Positions 8,726 through 19,718 of a stretch of DNA of 64,000 nucleotides are shown here, piece after piece (the stretch's first letter is position 1; every line of letters starts with the position of its first letter). The notes beneath the pieces are model-generated. The model was not told the origin of the DNA and did no database searches. It saw only the letters and a program-made list of their open reading frames with translations. The translations under genes were made by a program, and so were the position numbers. This DNA is from Vibrio coralliilyticus ATCC BAA-450. GTDB taxonomy: Bacteria > Pseudomonadota > Gammaproteobacteria > Enterobacterales > Vibrionaceae. The stretch lies in assembly GCF_000176135.1 (NCBI RefSeq), contig NZ_ACZN01000013.1, positions 372,001 to 436,000 on the forward strand, in the 5' to 3' direction.

Positions 8726-8816
8726 CGTATCTGTTGTTTCGTTTTGTCTCAGCTCTGCATGTCGCCTTTCTTCCCACTTGAAAATCGCCAACCAAGAACA
8801 AGAACTACGATACTAA

Positions 8817-8849
8817 AAAAGGGCTGGCACGTTGGCGCCAACCCTTTCT
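8817..8849 (-). terminator. Terminator after tldD
   Basis: Stem AAAGGGCTGGC / GCCAACCCTTT with one mismatch. On the minus strand it is followed by a T-run. It lies just past the tldD stop. Confidence 0.8.
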
Positions 8850-8873
8850 AAATAGTGATATTTCTTAAGGCTA

Positions 8874-10318
8874 TTACTCAGTACCACCTACGGTTAGAGA
8901 ATCCAGCTTCAATGTCGGTTGTCCTACGCCTACAGGCACGCTCTGACCTGCTTTACCGCAGACACCCACACCTCGGTCAATGCTAAGGTCATTACCGACC
9001 ATAGAGACTTGCTGCATCGCTTCAATGCCTGAACCGATCAGAGTCGCGCCTTTCACAGGGCGAGTAATCTTACCATCTTCAATCAGATACGCTTCTGAAG
9101 CAGAGAACACGAATTTACCTGAAGTGATATCCACCTGGCCACCACCAAAGTTTGGCGCATAAAGGCCCTTCTTCACCGTAGAGATGATCTCTTCCGGTGT
9201 ATGTTGACCTGGGAGCATGTAGGTGTTGGTCATACGCGGCATTGGAAGGTGCGCATAAGACTCACGACGGCCATTACCTGTCGGTGCTACACCCATCAAG
9301 CGCGCATTGTGCTTATCCTGCATGTAACCTTTAAGAACACCGTTTTCAATCAAGATGTTGTATTGACCGGCTACCCCTTCGTCATCGATGTTAAGAGAGC
9401 CACGTAGGTCTTTCAAAGTGCCGTCATCAACAATAGTACAAAGCTCAGAGGTGACTTTCTCACCAACCTTACCGCTAAATACCGAAGATTCCTTACGGTT
9501 GAAGTCCCCTTCCAGCCCGTGGCCTACGGCCTCATGAAGCAATACACCAGGCCAGCCTGAGCCTAATACAACCGGCATTGCACCCGCTGGTGCAGCTTCA
9601 GCTTCAAGGTTAACTAGCGCCATACGAATCGCTTCATCAGCGTAGTGATAGGCTACTTTGATACCCTGCTCTTCCGTCAAAAGAAGTCATAACCAAATCG
9701 GCCGCCACCACCAGCACTACCTCGCTCACGACGTTCACCACGCTGAGCCAGTACACTGATAGACAAACGTACCAACGGGCGAACATCACCCGCATAAGTA
9801 CCATCTGTTGCCGCGACAAGCATTTGCTCATGCACACCGCTTAGGCTTACCGATACTTCTTTGATCAGCGGTTCTTTAGTACGAATATAAGCATCCAGCT
9901 CTTTAAGCAGTTGAGTCTTTTGTTCTTTCTTCCAGCTTTCGAGCGGATTCACTGCTGCGTAAACCTGCTGATTGTCACTACGTTTAAATGCTTGAACCTG
10001 AGCATTCTGGCCTTGTTGAGCAATACCACGCGCAGCGATTGCACTCTGCTTCAGGCCTTCAAGTTGGATTTGATCTGAGTATGCGAAACCTGTTTTTTCG
10101 CCAGCAATTGCGCGAACACCAACCCCTCGGTCAATGTTAAACGAACCATCTTTGATGATGCTGTCTTCCAGAACCAAAGATTCATGCCAGCTCGACTGAA
10201 AATAGATATCTGCGTAGTCAATCTGACGGCTAGCAATGCTCGATAAGGTCTCTGCAATGTCCTGCTCGGTCAGACCTGCCGAGTTTAGCAATGCGTCTTC
10301 TACTTGGTTTATTGTCAT
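8874..10318 (-). pseudogene. tldD: Metalloprotease TldD, broken by a 1-nt frameshift
   Basis: TldD pairs with TldE (PmbA) in a heterodimeric zinc protease that matures modified peptides such as microcin B17 and degrades unfolded peptides. Two frames cover it. The N-terminal 213 residues (9677-10318) end in [11 protein letters not shown] and a TGA. The C-terminal 268 residues (8874-9680) continue the family sequence with [16 protein letters not shown] and contain the metal-binding HEAVGH motif (9519-9536). Adding one T to the TTTT run at about 9679-9682 restores a single frame of 481 residues, the E. coli length, reading FFL through the junction. Both halves otherwise look fully conserved, so the change is very recent or is a homopolymer error in the read. 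It is the last gene of the nit-tldD end of the yhdP cluster. Its partner pmbA (49578-50921) is intact. Confidence 0.88.
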
Positions 10319-10327
10319 ACTTCGCTC

Positions 10328-11146
10328 TTAAACATGTAAATGGTTTTGGAACCGGGTGTGGTTGAGAGTCGGCATCGCAGCGCGGATTTCCTTGACTCTG
10401 TCTAGGTCAATATCGACCAGCAGGTTTTGAGGTTGTTTGTTCAAGCTGGCCAAAACCTCTCCCCATGGAGACACTACCATAGAATGCCCCCAAGTTTCTC
10501 GGCCACATGGATGGACGCCTGTCTGGTTCACAGCGATAACCCAGCTTTGAGTTTCAATTGCGCGAGCCCTGAGTAAAGGCTCCCAATGAGCCTCTCCCGT
10601 AACTGCAGTAAATGCCGCGGGAACCAGCAATACGTTAGCACCTCTCTGCGCCAGTTCACTGTATAGCTGTGGAAAACGGACATCATAGCAGATTGTCAGC
10701 CCCAAATGAGCGACGGGCGTATCGACTGACACAATTTGTTGGCCTGGGCGAAAGGTTTCTGACTCACGATAGCGCTGGTGCGCATCTGCGACGTCAACAT
10801 CAAACATATGTAGCTTGTCATAGTGAGCAATCAACGCCCCATGCGGATCGAAGACCAGAGAAGTCGTCGTCACACCATCATCACAGCGAATTGGCATACT
10901 GCCCACAACAAGAAATACCTTCGCATCTTTTGCTATCTGTGAAAGCTGACTTTGAATTGGCCCCTGATTAAGCGGCTCAGCCAGCGTGTGGTAATCGGCT
11001 CGATTGCCAAAGACTAAGCTGTTTTCGGGTGTCACTACCAGCTTCGCGCCTGCCTCAGCGAGAGTCACTACCTGTTGCTGGATATAGGCCAGATTCTCTT
11101 GCGCATCTGGCCCTGATGTCATCTGAATTAGTCCCACTCGCTCCAT
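10328..11146 (-). CDS. Carbon-nitrogen hydrolase (nitrilase) family protein
   Basis: A 272-residue member of the nitrilase superfamily, closest in style to the Nit1/YbeM-type omega-amidases that hydrolyse deaminated glutathione or alpha-keto acid amides. The catalytic triad is complete: Glu41 (VTPEN), Lys111 (HYDKLH) and Cys153 (LTICYDVRFP). The exact substrate cannot be read from the sequence. It lies between yhdP (12 bases upstream) and tldD (9 bases downstream) on the same strand and is probably cotranscribed with both. Nitrilase genes at this position are common in Vibrio. The ATG at 11144-11146 has a good ribosome site (AAGGAG) in front of it. Confidence 0.9.
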   Translation of the reverse strand: MERVGLIQMTSGPDAQENLAYIQQQVVTLAEAGAKLVVTPENSLVFGNRADYHTLAEPLNQGPIQSQLSQIAKDAKVFLVVGSMPIRCDDGVTTTSLVFDPHGALIAHYDKLHMFDVDVADAHQRYRESETFRPGQQIVSVDTPVAHLGLTICYDVRFPQLYSELAQRGANVLLVPAAFTAVTGEAHWEPLLRARAIETQSWVIAVNQTGVHPCGRETWGHSMVVSPWGEVLASLNKQPQNLLVDIDLDRVKEIRAAMPTLNHTRFQNHLHV

Positions 11147-11158
11147 GAGTGATTCTCC

Positions 11159-14100
11159 TTATTCAATCGATTCGCGTAAATTTTCCGGCAGTTTAAACTC
11201 ACCTTTGCTTCGCGACAGCTCTTTAACCACTGGCGCATCCAACGGGCCTTTGACTTCGTAGTTAACCTGAGTAAAGACCTCAACCACAGGTGAAATTACC
11301 GTGGTAATAGCCAAAACATACAACGCGGTTTGCGGCGTAACGGCAAAGGCGGTGAGAACCGGAATACCCGATGTGATATCTGGAACAAAATTTACTTCTG
11401 CATCTACTGTGCGTGAGTTGAGGTTTGCCAGACCTTTGATCGACATGTCCCCTGCAACGGCATCCATCTTGATGTCATTGGTCAGGAAGATTCCGTTTTT
11501 GATCTCACCACTGCCGGTGATAGAGTCAAAGGCCATACCGTTATCAAACACATCGCTAAAATCGAGCTGCATTTTGCGAATAATAGAGTCGAGACTGAAT
11601 AAGCCCAGTAGGCGCGCCGCTCCACTGACATCTGAGATTTGGCCTTTACCCAGCTTGGTCGAGACATGGCCTTGCAGAGTATTCACCTTCATCGACCATG
11701 GTGAACCATCCCACTCCACTTTAGAATCAATTTCGAACGGAGCCTTCTGAATACCCGATGTGATACCAAATCGTTCCATCACGTCACTGTTATTCTCACC
11801 TGACATCACTATGTTAAATTTAGTATGACTCTGGTCTTTCGTTAGAAGCCAAGAGCCATTCATATCAACTTTGTTAGCACCGCTTTGGAAAGACAACTTC
11901 TTCCACTCTAGACGCTCCCCTTGACGCTGCAGATCCAAGTGTGTCTTACCCACTTTGTAACCTTGCAGCCAGAAGTCATCGATAGTGAGAGTGATATTTG
12001 GAATTTGCTCATGGAAAGAACGTTCAAAATCACTGATCAGTTCTTTCTGATCTTTGCCTGCTTCAAACAGGGTCGTGTCTTTGTATTCAGTGTCTAACGC
12101 TGGGATATAAACATGCAGCCTATCGAGTGCGGCAGAAAGGTCGTATGGCTCAATATAGCTCGCTTCACCAGCCGCCTCCTGACTATCTAAACTCATGTGC
12201 CAGCCAAGGTTCTTACGCTTTGCCGTGAAATCGACGTCATTCCACTCAATACCCGCGAGAGTCAACTCACCAACATCCAATTCAACTCGATCAGGAGTAG
12301 GAATTTGTGGAGTGTTCATGTCGGCAAGCACCGCTTTACTGGTATTGGAGGTAGAACGAGATAACAACTCAGCCCACTGGTCGATATCAAACTTATCTGT
12401 ACGTATCTGAGCCTGGTGTCCTGCTACTGGGCTAATTTTGAAGCTACCCTTACCCAATATTAGATTGGTTGCTTTCAAGACCGGCGTCTCCGGGCGAATA
12501 TCAATTTCGGTTTGATACTTAAGACCAGGCAGTTGCAGTCGAGCGGTAATACTTTCCTGATTACCAGAAGCTTGCATGCTCGCCTTACCCGATTGGTATA
12601 GTTCTTTATTCAACGGATAAGGATAGTGACTACTTACCATCTTCAGGTCGGCACTGGTATCAAGCTGATAGGTGAAGCCAACATCATTAAGTTGAATGTC
12701 GACCCCCATACGCCACGGCGCATGACCGTCCAAAGGCCCCATCCACTGCCCACCAACATAAGGAGTCAGCGGTTTCAGATCCCAATCGCCAACCACATCG
12801 ATGTTAACACCGTAGCCCTGACCTGCATTTTCGCCGGCAAAATCTATCGCCACGGGCTGTTTTAATAGATGCGCAGACAAACCAGCTGCGCTGACAACAT
12901 CATTATCGAACTCAACACGACCTGACACCGTTTCCAGCGTCATGGGAGGCGTTTCAATCGTGACCTGATTTTCATCTAGATCAGCGTAGCCCCAAGCGCG
13001 GGCTTCTTCGTCGGAACTGAATGGAATATTAAGTTGAAAGCTCGATGTCACTTTACCGTCAACCTGGACTGCGGTTAACGCCGCGCCAACTGAATCGACG
13101 AGTGGCGATGCTGTCATATAGTCACGCACCGCATTACCCTGAGCAACAGCGCTAGCTTCAATTTCAATATGACCACCGGGAGCCAACTCAGGAATGACCC
13201 CACTAATTCGCGTCGCTTTGACATCCATTAGAGTGGCGCTACGGGAGTTAAGGTACATGGAGTCATTCTGGAACAACAAATCCAGCTGCAAGTCAGTGAT
13301 CGGTGGCCAAGCCGTATCAAAACTGAACTTCGCTTTCTTTAGCCCTACCCACGCTTGGAACATGCCATTGTTCTTGCGATATGGGAAGTCGCCCAGTTCA
13401 CCATACCAGAGTAGCTTGGCTGTATTGACCTTACCCGCCTGAATCGCTGTTGAAAGGTAATCTGTTAAATCTCGCCCAAGAGCCAAGGCGGGCAAATAAC
13501 GCCAGGTTTCCCCTGCGTTATATAAATCGGCTTCTGCGTAAAATGATAAGAATGGGCTTTTATCTTTAGGGAAATCTAGGCGAAATGCGCCCAACACCTG
13601 AAGATCTGGCGTTGCCGCTGTGGCTTTATCTGCCCATAAACTCCAACCATCAGCGCTGTTCTGCCACACGATGTCTACCTGACCTTGCTTGATGTTCAAT
13701 GGTGCCTGAAAAACATCACCGTAAGGCAGTACGTCATCAATGATCTCCACGCTGGCCTTAGCTTGATGGGCGTTACCAGACACTTTTGCAGAGAGGTGAT
13801 GCAGACCTGGCAGCAGTTCCCATTGCTTCATAGAGCCATCGCTGAGCTGGGCTGAGTATTTCAGAGAGTCTAGGTTATCTTTTTCCATCGACACTCGAAT
13901 ATCTTCCACTAAACCACCAAGGTCTAACGTTTCTAGCAGCTTAGTAGTTTGCTTCGATTCCGGCGCCAACTTAACCAATGGAGAAATGGCTTTCAAATCA
14001 AGCTGCGAGGCATTGAGCAGCCAGTGCTCTGGTTGCCAATTGAAAGCAATATCAAGCTCAGGCCACAGTTGTCCATCCGTTTGCAGCACAAGTGAGTGAG

Positions 14101-15034
14101 CATTCACTTGCCAGCCTTCCACTTTAGGCTCCAATTGCAATATGCCTGACTCAATCAGCAGCTCATGCTCTTTGCCTTCTTTCCAGGTGAGTTCAGAAGG
14201 CTCCAATTCAACATACGCATTGGTTGGTTTGCTGTGCTCTAACGTGATCCAGCTGTTTAAACTAACCTTGCCTTTTTCAATACCGGTTTCCGTTTTTAGA
14301 TACTTAGTCAACCAAGGCGTAACCAGCACGTTATCCACTGCTAAGTAAAACTCACCACTCACCTCAGCTAAGGAGCCGTGATCGACAAAGTTCGCTTTGA
14401 CTTGCGCCGAGTTCAGATTACTGTGCGCAATGCTGACTTCACCATCGGCGATATGACGTTGACCTTTGTTTTGCCAAAACAGCTTTGCTATTTCCAACTC
14501 TCGTATCGAACCGTCAATACCTTGCAGTATGATCTCAGAGCCAATTAGTGAGAAACTATCCAGCTGACGCAGCAATAGCTGGTCTAGTTGCTGAACCACG
14601 CTTTTCTGATCACCTTGCGGTTGCATCGCCGTTTTTTCACCAGACTGCACCCACTCTATAGTACTCATATCCAGCTTAAGGTTATGAATACTCAGGTCGG
14701 CGATGACGGGCCGCATATCAATCACAGATTGAATCAGATCAAATTCAACTTCAACGGTTTGAGCAGAAAAGTGAATCCCACTGCTTTCCGGGGTGTTTGC
14801 CCGTACATTTTGCAATGAGATGGAGGGGTGAGTATTACGCCAAAAACCACTGATCTGATCGATTTCAAAATCCAGAGTCGAACCCTTGTTTACCCATGTT
14901 TGGATTTCATCTTGGAAACGATTGAGCTGTGGCAGCGTAATACGCAGAGTTGTGATGGCAATAGCTAAGGCGACCATCAGAGTCACCAATAGCCACAGTA
15001 ATACCTGAATTAAGCGTCTAGCGGTTGTGTTCAC
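11159..15034 (-). CDS. yhdP: YhdP family AsmA-like envelope protein
   Basis: Very large inner-membrane-anchored periplasmic protein (1291 residues). One N-terminal transmembrane segment (about residues 8-30) is followed by a long beta-rich body of the DUF3971/AsmA-like type. In E. coli, YhdP, TamB and YdbH act together in moving phospholipids to the outer membrane. The C-terminal region (residues about 1150-1270) with GLANLNSRTVDAEVNFVPD resembles the AsmA C-terminal domain. The start is GTG with a TAGG ribosome site 6 bases upstream. It begins only 7 bases after the rng stop, so it is probably coupled to rng. The order mreBCD-maf-rng-yhdP-(nit)-tldD is the same as in E. coli apart from the nitrilase gene. 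Confidence 0.93.
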   Translation of the reverse strand: MNTTARRLIQVLLWLLVTLMVALAIAITTLRITLPQLNRFQDEIQTWVNKGSTLDFEIDQISGFWRNTHPSISLQNVRANTPESSGIHFSAQTVEVEFDLIQSVIDMRPVIADLSIHNLKLDMSTIEWVQSGEKTAMQPQGDQKSVVQQLDQLLLRQLDSFSLIGSEIILQGIDGSIRELEIAKLFWQNKGQRHIADGEVSIAHSNLNSAQVKANFVDHGSLAEVSGEFYLAVDNVLVTPWLTKYLKTETGIEKGKVSLNSWITLEHSKPTNAYVELEPSELTWKEGKEHELLIESGILQLEPKVEGWQVNAHSLVLQTDGQLWPELDIAFNWQPEHWLLNASQLDLKAISPLVKLAPESKQTTKLLETLDLGGLVEDIRVSMEKDNLDSLKYSAQLSDGSMKQWELLPGLHHLSAKVSGNAHQAKASVEIIDDVLPYGDVFQAPLNIKQGQVDIVWQNSADGWSLWADKATAATPDLQVLGAFRLDFPKDKSPFLSFYAEADLYNAGETWRYLPALALGRDLTDYLSTAIQAGKVNTAKLLWYGELGDFPYRKNNGMFQAWVGLKKAKFSFDTAWPPITDLQLDLLFQNDSMYLNSRSATLMDVKATRISGVIPELAPGGHIEIEASAVAQGNAVRDYMTASPLVDSVGAALTAVQVDGKVTSSFQLNIPFSSDEEARAWGYADLDENQVTIETPPMTLETVSGRVEFDNDVVSAAGLSAHLLKQPVAIDFAGENAGQGYGVNIDVVGDWDLKPLTPYVGGQWMGPLDGHAPWRMGVDIQLNDVGFTYQLDTSADLKMVSSHYPYPLNKELYQSGKASMQASGNQESITARLQLPGLKYQTEIDIRPETPVLKATNLILGKGSFKISPVAGHQAQIRTDKFDIDQWAELLSRSTSNTSKAVLADMNTPQIPTPDRVELDVGELTLAGIEWNDVDFTAKRKNLGWHMSLDSQEAAGEASYIEPYDLSAALDRLHVYIPALDTEYKDTTLFEAGKDQKELISDFERSFHEQIPNITLTIDDFWLQGYKVGKTHLDLQRQGERLEWKKLSFQSGANKVDMNGSWLLTKDQSHTKFNIVMSGENNSDVMERFGITSGIQKAPFEIDSKVEWDGSPWSMKVNTLQGHVSTKLGKGQISDVSGAARLLGLFSLDSIIRKMQLDFSDVFDNGMAFDSITGSGEIKNGIFLTNDIKMDAVAGDMSIKGLANLNSRTVDAEVNFVPDITSGIPVLTAFAVTPQTALYVLAITTVISPVVEVFTQVNYEVKGPLDAPVVKELSRSKGEFKLPENLRESIE

Positions 15035-15041
15035 AAAAAGC

Positions 15042-16511
15042 CTACATCATGACAACGTCAAATTGCTCTTGAATATAAAGAGGCTCTGCCTGAACTTTGA
15101 CCTGCTTGCCAATAAAGACCTCGAGTTCTGCCAATGCGTGCGATTCATCGCCTTGCAAGGCATCCGCGACAGAAGGGGAAGCGTAAACCACGAATTTATC
15201 CGCCTCATACGCTCGGTTAACTCTGGTGATTTCGCGAAGAATCTCATAACAAACAGATTCAACGGTTTTGACACTTCCACGCCCCTCACAAGTTGGACAA
15301 GTAGAACATAGGATATGTTCAATACTTTCACGTGTTCGCTTACGTGTCATTTCGACCAAACCCAGCTGGGTGAAGCCGTTAATATTGGTCTTAACTCTGT
15401 CTTTGTCGAGCGCCGCTTCTAATGAAGTAAGTACACGCTTACGGTGCTCTTCAGAAAGCATGTCAATGAAGTCAATAATGATGATGCCACCCAGATTACG
15501 CAGACGCAGTTGGCGTGCGATAGCCTGAGTTGCTTCAACATTGGTATTGAATATGGTTTCTTCAAGATTTCGACGACCGACGAATGCACCCGTATTTATG
15601 TCGACTGTCGTCATGGCTTCAGTTTGATCAATGATCAAATAGCCACCTGACTTAAGTTCCACTTTACGTTCCAAAGAACGTTGAATTTCGTTCTCTGTGT
15701 CGTACATATCGAAGATTGGCTTATCACCTTCGTATAACTCCAGTTTACTCGTCAGCTCTGGTACGTATTCTGAGGTGAATTCTTTGAGGTTCTCAAATTC
15801 TAAGCGAGAATCAACCAGTATTTTGGTCAGTTCAGTGCCGACAAAATCACGTAGAATGCGTTGTGATAACCCGAGTTCACCATAAAGTGTCGAGCGTGTT
15901 TTGTACTTAGAACGGCGCTCATTGACCTTTGACCAGAGTCGTTTTAGAAAAGCGGCATCTTGAGATAGCTCGGTATCATCCGCGCCTTCAGCTGCAGTCC
16001 GGATAATAAAGCCGCCATCTTCATCACAGTAATGACCAACAACTTTTTTCAGGCGGTTGCGTTCTTCTTCGCTCTCAATACGTTGTGAGACGCCGACATG
16101 ACTCGCCCCTGGCATAAAGACCAAGTAGCGGGAAGGTAAGGTGATGTCTGTGGTCAGGCGTGCGCCTTTGGTGCCAAGCGGGTCTTTCACCACCTGGACG
16201 ACAATGTCTTGTCCTTGGCGAACCAGCTCAGAGATATCTCTGACTTGAAACTGTTGTTTCTCATTCTCTGCCACACACTCAGTGTGAGGCACAATGTCCG
16301 AAGCATGAAGAAATGCCGCTTTGTCTAAGCCAATATCAACAAATGCCGCTTGCATCCCCGGCAGGACTCGGCTGACTTTGCCTTTGTATATATTGCCGAC
16401 AATACCGCGCTTTGCTTCACGTTCCACATGGATCTCTTGTAGGGTTCCCCCTTCAATCATGGCCACACGAGTTTCACTCGGGGTCACGTTGATTAGCAAC
16501 TCTGCACTCAT
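15042..16511 (-). CDS. rng: Ribonuclease G
   Basis: Endoribonuclease of the RNase E/G family that matures the 5' end of 16S rRNA and degrades some mRNAs. The 489 residues equal the E. coli enzyme. The S1 domain lies at about 37-120. The catalytic residues fall at the same numbers as in E. coli: Asp304 (TTVDINTG) and Asp347 (GGIIIIDF). The zinc-link motif C-P-T-C is at 405-408. It is cytoplasmic. The gene sits 22 bases after maf and just before yhdP on the minus strand. Confidence 0.97.
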   Translation of the reverse strand: MSAELLINVTPSETRVAMIEGGTLQEIHVEREAKRGIVGNIYKGKVSRVLPGMQAAFVDIGLDKAAFLHASDIVPHTECVAENEKQQFQVRDISELVRQGQDIVVQVVKDPLGTKGARLTTDITLPSRYLVFMPGASHVGVSQRIESEEERNRLKKVVGHYCDEDGGFIIRTAAEGADDTELSQDAAFLKRLWSKVNERRSKYKTRSTLYGELGLSQRILRDFVGTELTKILVDSRLEFENLKEFTSEYVPELTSKLELYEGDKPIFDMYDTENEIQRSLERKVELKSGGYLIIDQTEAMTTVDINTGAFVGRRNLEETIFNTNVEATQAIARQLRLRNLGGIIIIDFIDMLSEEHRKRVLTSLEAALDKDRVKTNINGFTQLGLVEMTRKRTRESIEHILCSTCPTCEGRGSVKTVESVCYEILREITRVNRAYEADKFVVYASPSVADALQGDESHALAELEVFIGKQVKVQAEPLYIQEQFDVVMM

Positions 16512-16533
16512 CGGCGCACCTCAAAATTTTAAA

Positions 16534-17094
16534 TTATAAGAATTTGTGCAAGAGCTGGTCCGTTTCGAATAATGGGAGGCCTACCACAGCATGATAGCTA
16601 CCCTCAATACGCGTTACGAAACGGCCTCCGATACCCTGGATTCCATAGCTACCAGCTTTATCGCATGGTTCACCCGTATGCCAATATTGTTCTATCTCGT
16701 TTTCTGACATAGGTTTAAACCATACGTCTGTAGTCACCACTACAGTTTCTTGTTGTTCTTTACTGGCCACTGTCACTGCTGTCATCACCTGATGACAACG
16801 ATCTGACAGCGACATCAGCATCTGTTTAGCATGTTCCAGATCATCGGGCTTTTCCAGAACGGTGTTGTCACAAACAACGATGGTATCTGAGCCAATGACA
16901 ACAGCTTCACTTGCGAGCGCTAACCCCGCGAGCGCTTTATCTTTAGATAGGCGTGCGACGTACTGCTTTGGATTCTCATCTGACGATTGACTTTCTTCGA
17001 CATCGGTTCGAATAACAGTAAACGAATGACCTAATTGTGATAACAGTTCTTTGCGTCTCGGTGATCCTGACGCCAACACCAACTTTTTCATCAT
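16534..17094 (-). CDS. maf: Maf family nucleotide pyrophosphatase (dTTP/UTP type, YhdE-like)
   Basis: Maf proteins hydrolyse non-canonical or surplus nucleoside triphosphates to monophosphates. The YhdE subgroup prefers dTTP, UTP and their modified forms. The signature LASGSPRRKELL lies near the N-terminus and the acidic site IGSDTIV in the middle. I place the start at the ATG of 17094, because an AAGG ribosome site (17101-17104) lies 6 bases upstream; this gives 186 residues. A TTG three bases further up is possible but poorly placed. The mreD stop lies immediately upstream, so translation is likely coupled. Confidence 0.93.
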   Translation of the reverse strand: MMKKLVLASGSPRRKELLSQLGHSFTVIRTDVEESQSSDENPKQYVARLSKDKALAGLALASEAVVIGSDTIVVCDNTVLEKPDDLEHAKQMLMSLSDRCHQVMTAVTVASKEQQETVVVTTDVWFKPMSENEIEQYWHTGEPCDKAGSYGIQGIGGRFVTRIEGSYHAVVGLPLFETDQLLHKFL

Positions 17095-17097
17095 CAA

Positions 17098-17586
17098 TTA
17101 CCTTACATGCCAATGTCGTCTGACTCTGCGCATCAACAGGAATAACCACGGCCACAGAATACAGTTTATCAAGCCACTCCACAGAGACAGCAGATTAAAT
17201 GTAATGTCCTGTATCAGGTATTCTCCTGAGAAAATCAGAACATCCAAAACAATAGAGAGCAGACCAATTAGCATCGCTTGCTGCCAAAGGGCCATATTCC
17301 TCAAGACCAAGAAATTAAGCGCCACCAGATAAACGACGATCGACATCATCATACCGCGAATACCCAAGGTGGAACCGAGCAATAAGTCCCACAGCAAGCC
17401 AAGTATCAAAGCGGTACCGACATTTACTCGATGTGGCAATGCCAACACCCAGTAACAAACCACAAGAAACAGCCAAGAAGGTCTTAACACATCCAATACG
17501 CCAGGCCATGGAATAGTCTGAAGGGTTAAGGCTATTAAAAACGAAAAGGCAATGACCATTTTGCCTTTAAATACACTATTCGCCAT
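17098..17586 (-). CDS. mreD: Rod shape-determining protein MreD
   Basis: Inner-membrane protein of the elongasome (MreBCD-RodA-PBP2). The 162 residues are almost all hydrophobic, with about five predicted membrane segments and short polar loops, as expected for MreD. The start ATG overlaps the end of mreC by 11 bases, and maf follows at once, so mreBCD-maf form one tight operon. The C-terminal tail ends in a basic stretch (RRVRRHW), typical of the cytoplasmic side. Confidence 0.94.
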   Translation of the reverse strand: MANSVFKGKMVIAFSFLIALTLQTIPWPGVLDVLRPSWLFLVVCYWVLALPHRVNVGTALILGLLWDLLLGSTLGIRGMMMSIVVYLVALNFLVLRNMALWQQAMLIGLLSIVLDVLIFSGEYLIQDITFNLLSLWSGLINCILWPWLFLLMRRVRRHWHVR

Positions 17587-18463
17587 TACCGCTTACCTCT
17601 TGCATATTACTTGGTAATGCCTGTTGAATCTTGTCCTGACGAGAATCATTTGGCCAGATGAGAAGCAAATAACGTAGGCGTTCAAAATCGACAACCGGTT
17701 CAGCTTCTATCGCTGCGAATTCACGCGCAGTGTCACGGACAACATTCACCACGTGCGCCACTGGATATCCTTCTGGGTACACTCCCCCCAAACCGGAAGT
17801 AACCAGTAAGTCGTCTTCCTGAATATCGAGGCTGATCGGAATATGATCTAAGTTGATTCTGTCTATCTTGCTGTTGCCTGACGCGATAACACGGATGTCA
17901 TTACGAATCACTTGGACAGGAATAGCACTCTGGCTATCTGTAAGTAACAATACGCGGCTGTTATGGGCGGAAACAAAGGTTACCTGACCAACAATCCCTT
18001 TTTCGTTCGCCACAGGCTGGCCGACATAAACGCCATCTATCTGGCCTTTATCAATAACTACTTGCTGACGATATGGTGATGTATCCACGGCCATCACTTC
18101 AGTGACTACTTTACGCTCGTCTCGTACAAACGAGGAGCCCAGCAGTTTACGCAAGCGCTGGTTTTCTTCACGATACTGATCCAGCAGCAACATATCATTC
18201 TTAAGACGCAGAATTTCACGCTTAAGCTGATGGTTACTCTCCATAAAGTCTTTGCGAATATTGAAACGCTCATAGACCCCATCAAACATAGTGCGAGGAA
18301 CATCAGCTAAATACTGAATCGGGGCGACCATGCTGTTGAGTAAATAACGTACCTGAGCAAATGCGCCTAAACGACTATCAGCCAGCATAAGGCTGGCTGA
18401 TATAATGACTGCGAAAAACAGGCGTAATTGAAGTGAAGGTCCTCGGCCAAAAATCGGCTTCAT
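17576..18463 (-). CDS. mreC: Rod shape-determining protein MreC
   Basis: Bitopic inner-membrane protein that links MreB filaments to the periplasmic cell-wall synthases. The order of parts is a short basic cytoplasmic N-terminus, one membrane helix (about 12-30), a coiled coil (about 70-115, rich in RLKNDML and QRLRKLL heptads) and the periplasmic beta-domains with VTSGLGGVYPEGYPVA near the end. The length of 295 is normal. It lies between mreB and mreD in the usual order. Confidence 0.95.
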   Translation of the reverse strand: MKPIFGRGPSLQLRLFFAVIISASLMLADSRLGAFAQVRYLLNSMVAPIQYLADVPRTMFDGVYERFNIRKDFMESNHQLKREILRLKNDMLLLDQYREENQRLRKLLGSSFVRDERKVVTEVMAVDTSPYRQQVVIDKGQIDGVYVGQPVANEKGIVGQVTFVSAHNSRVLLLTDSQSAIPVQVIRNDIRVIASGNSKIDRINLDHIPISLDIQEDDLLVTSGLGGVYPEGYPVAHVVNVVRDTAREFAAIEAEPVVDFERLRYLLLIWPNDSRQDKIQQALPSNMQEVSGNGE

Positions 18464-18520
18464 TGAGTATGAGTTCCTTAATCGCTCGAAATAGCCTAGT
18501 GGTTTGCTAGGCCAATTCGA

Positions 18521-19648
<1,128 letters not shown>

Positions 19649-19718
19649 CTATAAACATGGGCTGAAACCCGCAATTTCTAACAGATTCCTAACGAAAGTC
19701 GAAAAAATCTCGTTGTCT

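Noticed and set aside
8874..10318. Two separate genes for the two TldD halves
   Set aside because: The halves join to one 481-residue family protein with a single added T. The second half has only a TTG start inside the T-run and no ribosome site.
11301..11750. 149-residue plus-strand frame inside yhdP
   Set aside because: Antisense to a conserved gene, no start signals and no recognisable domain.
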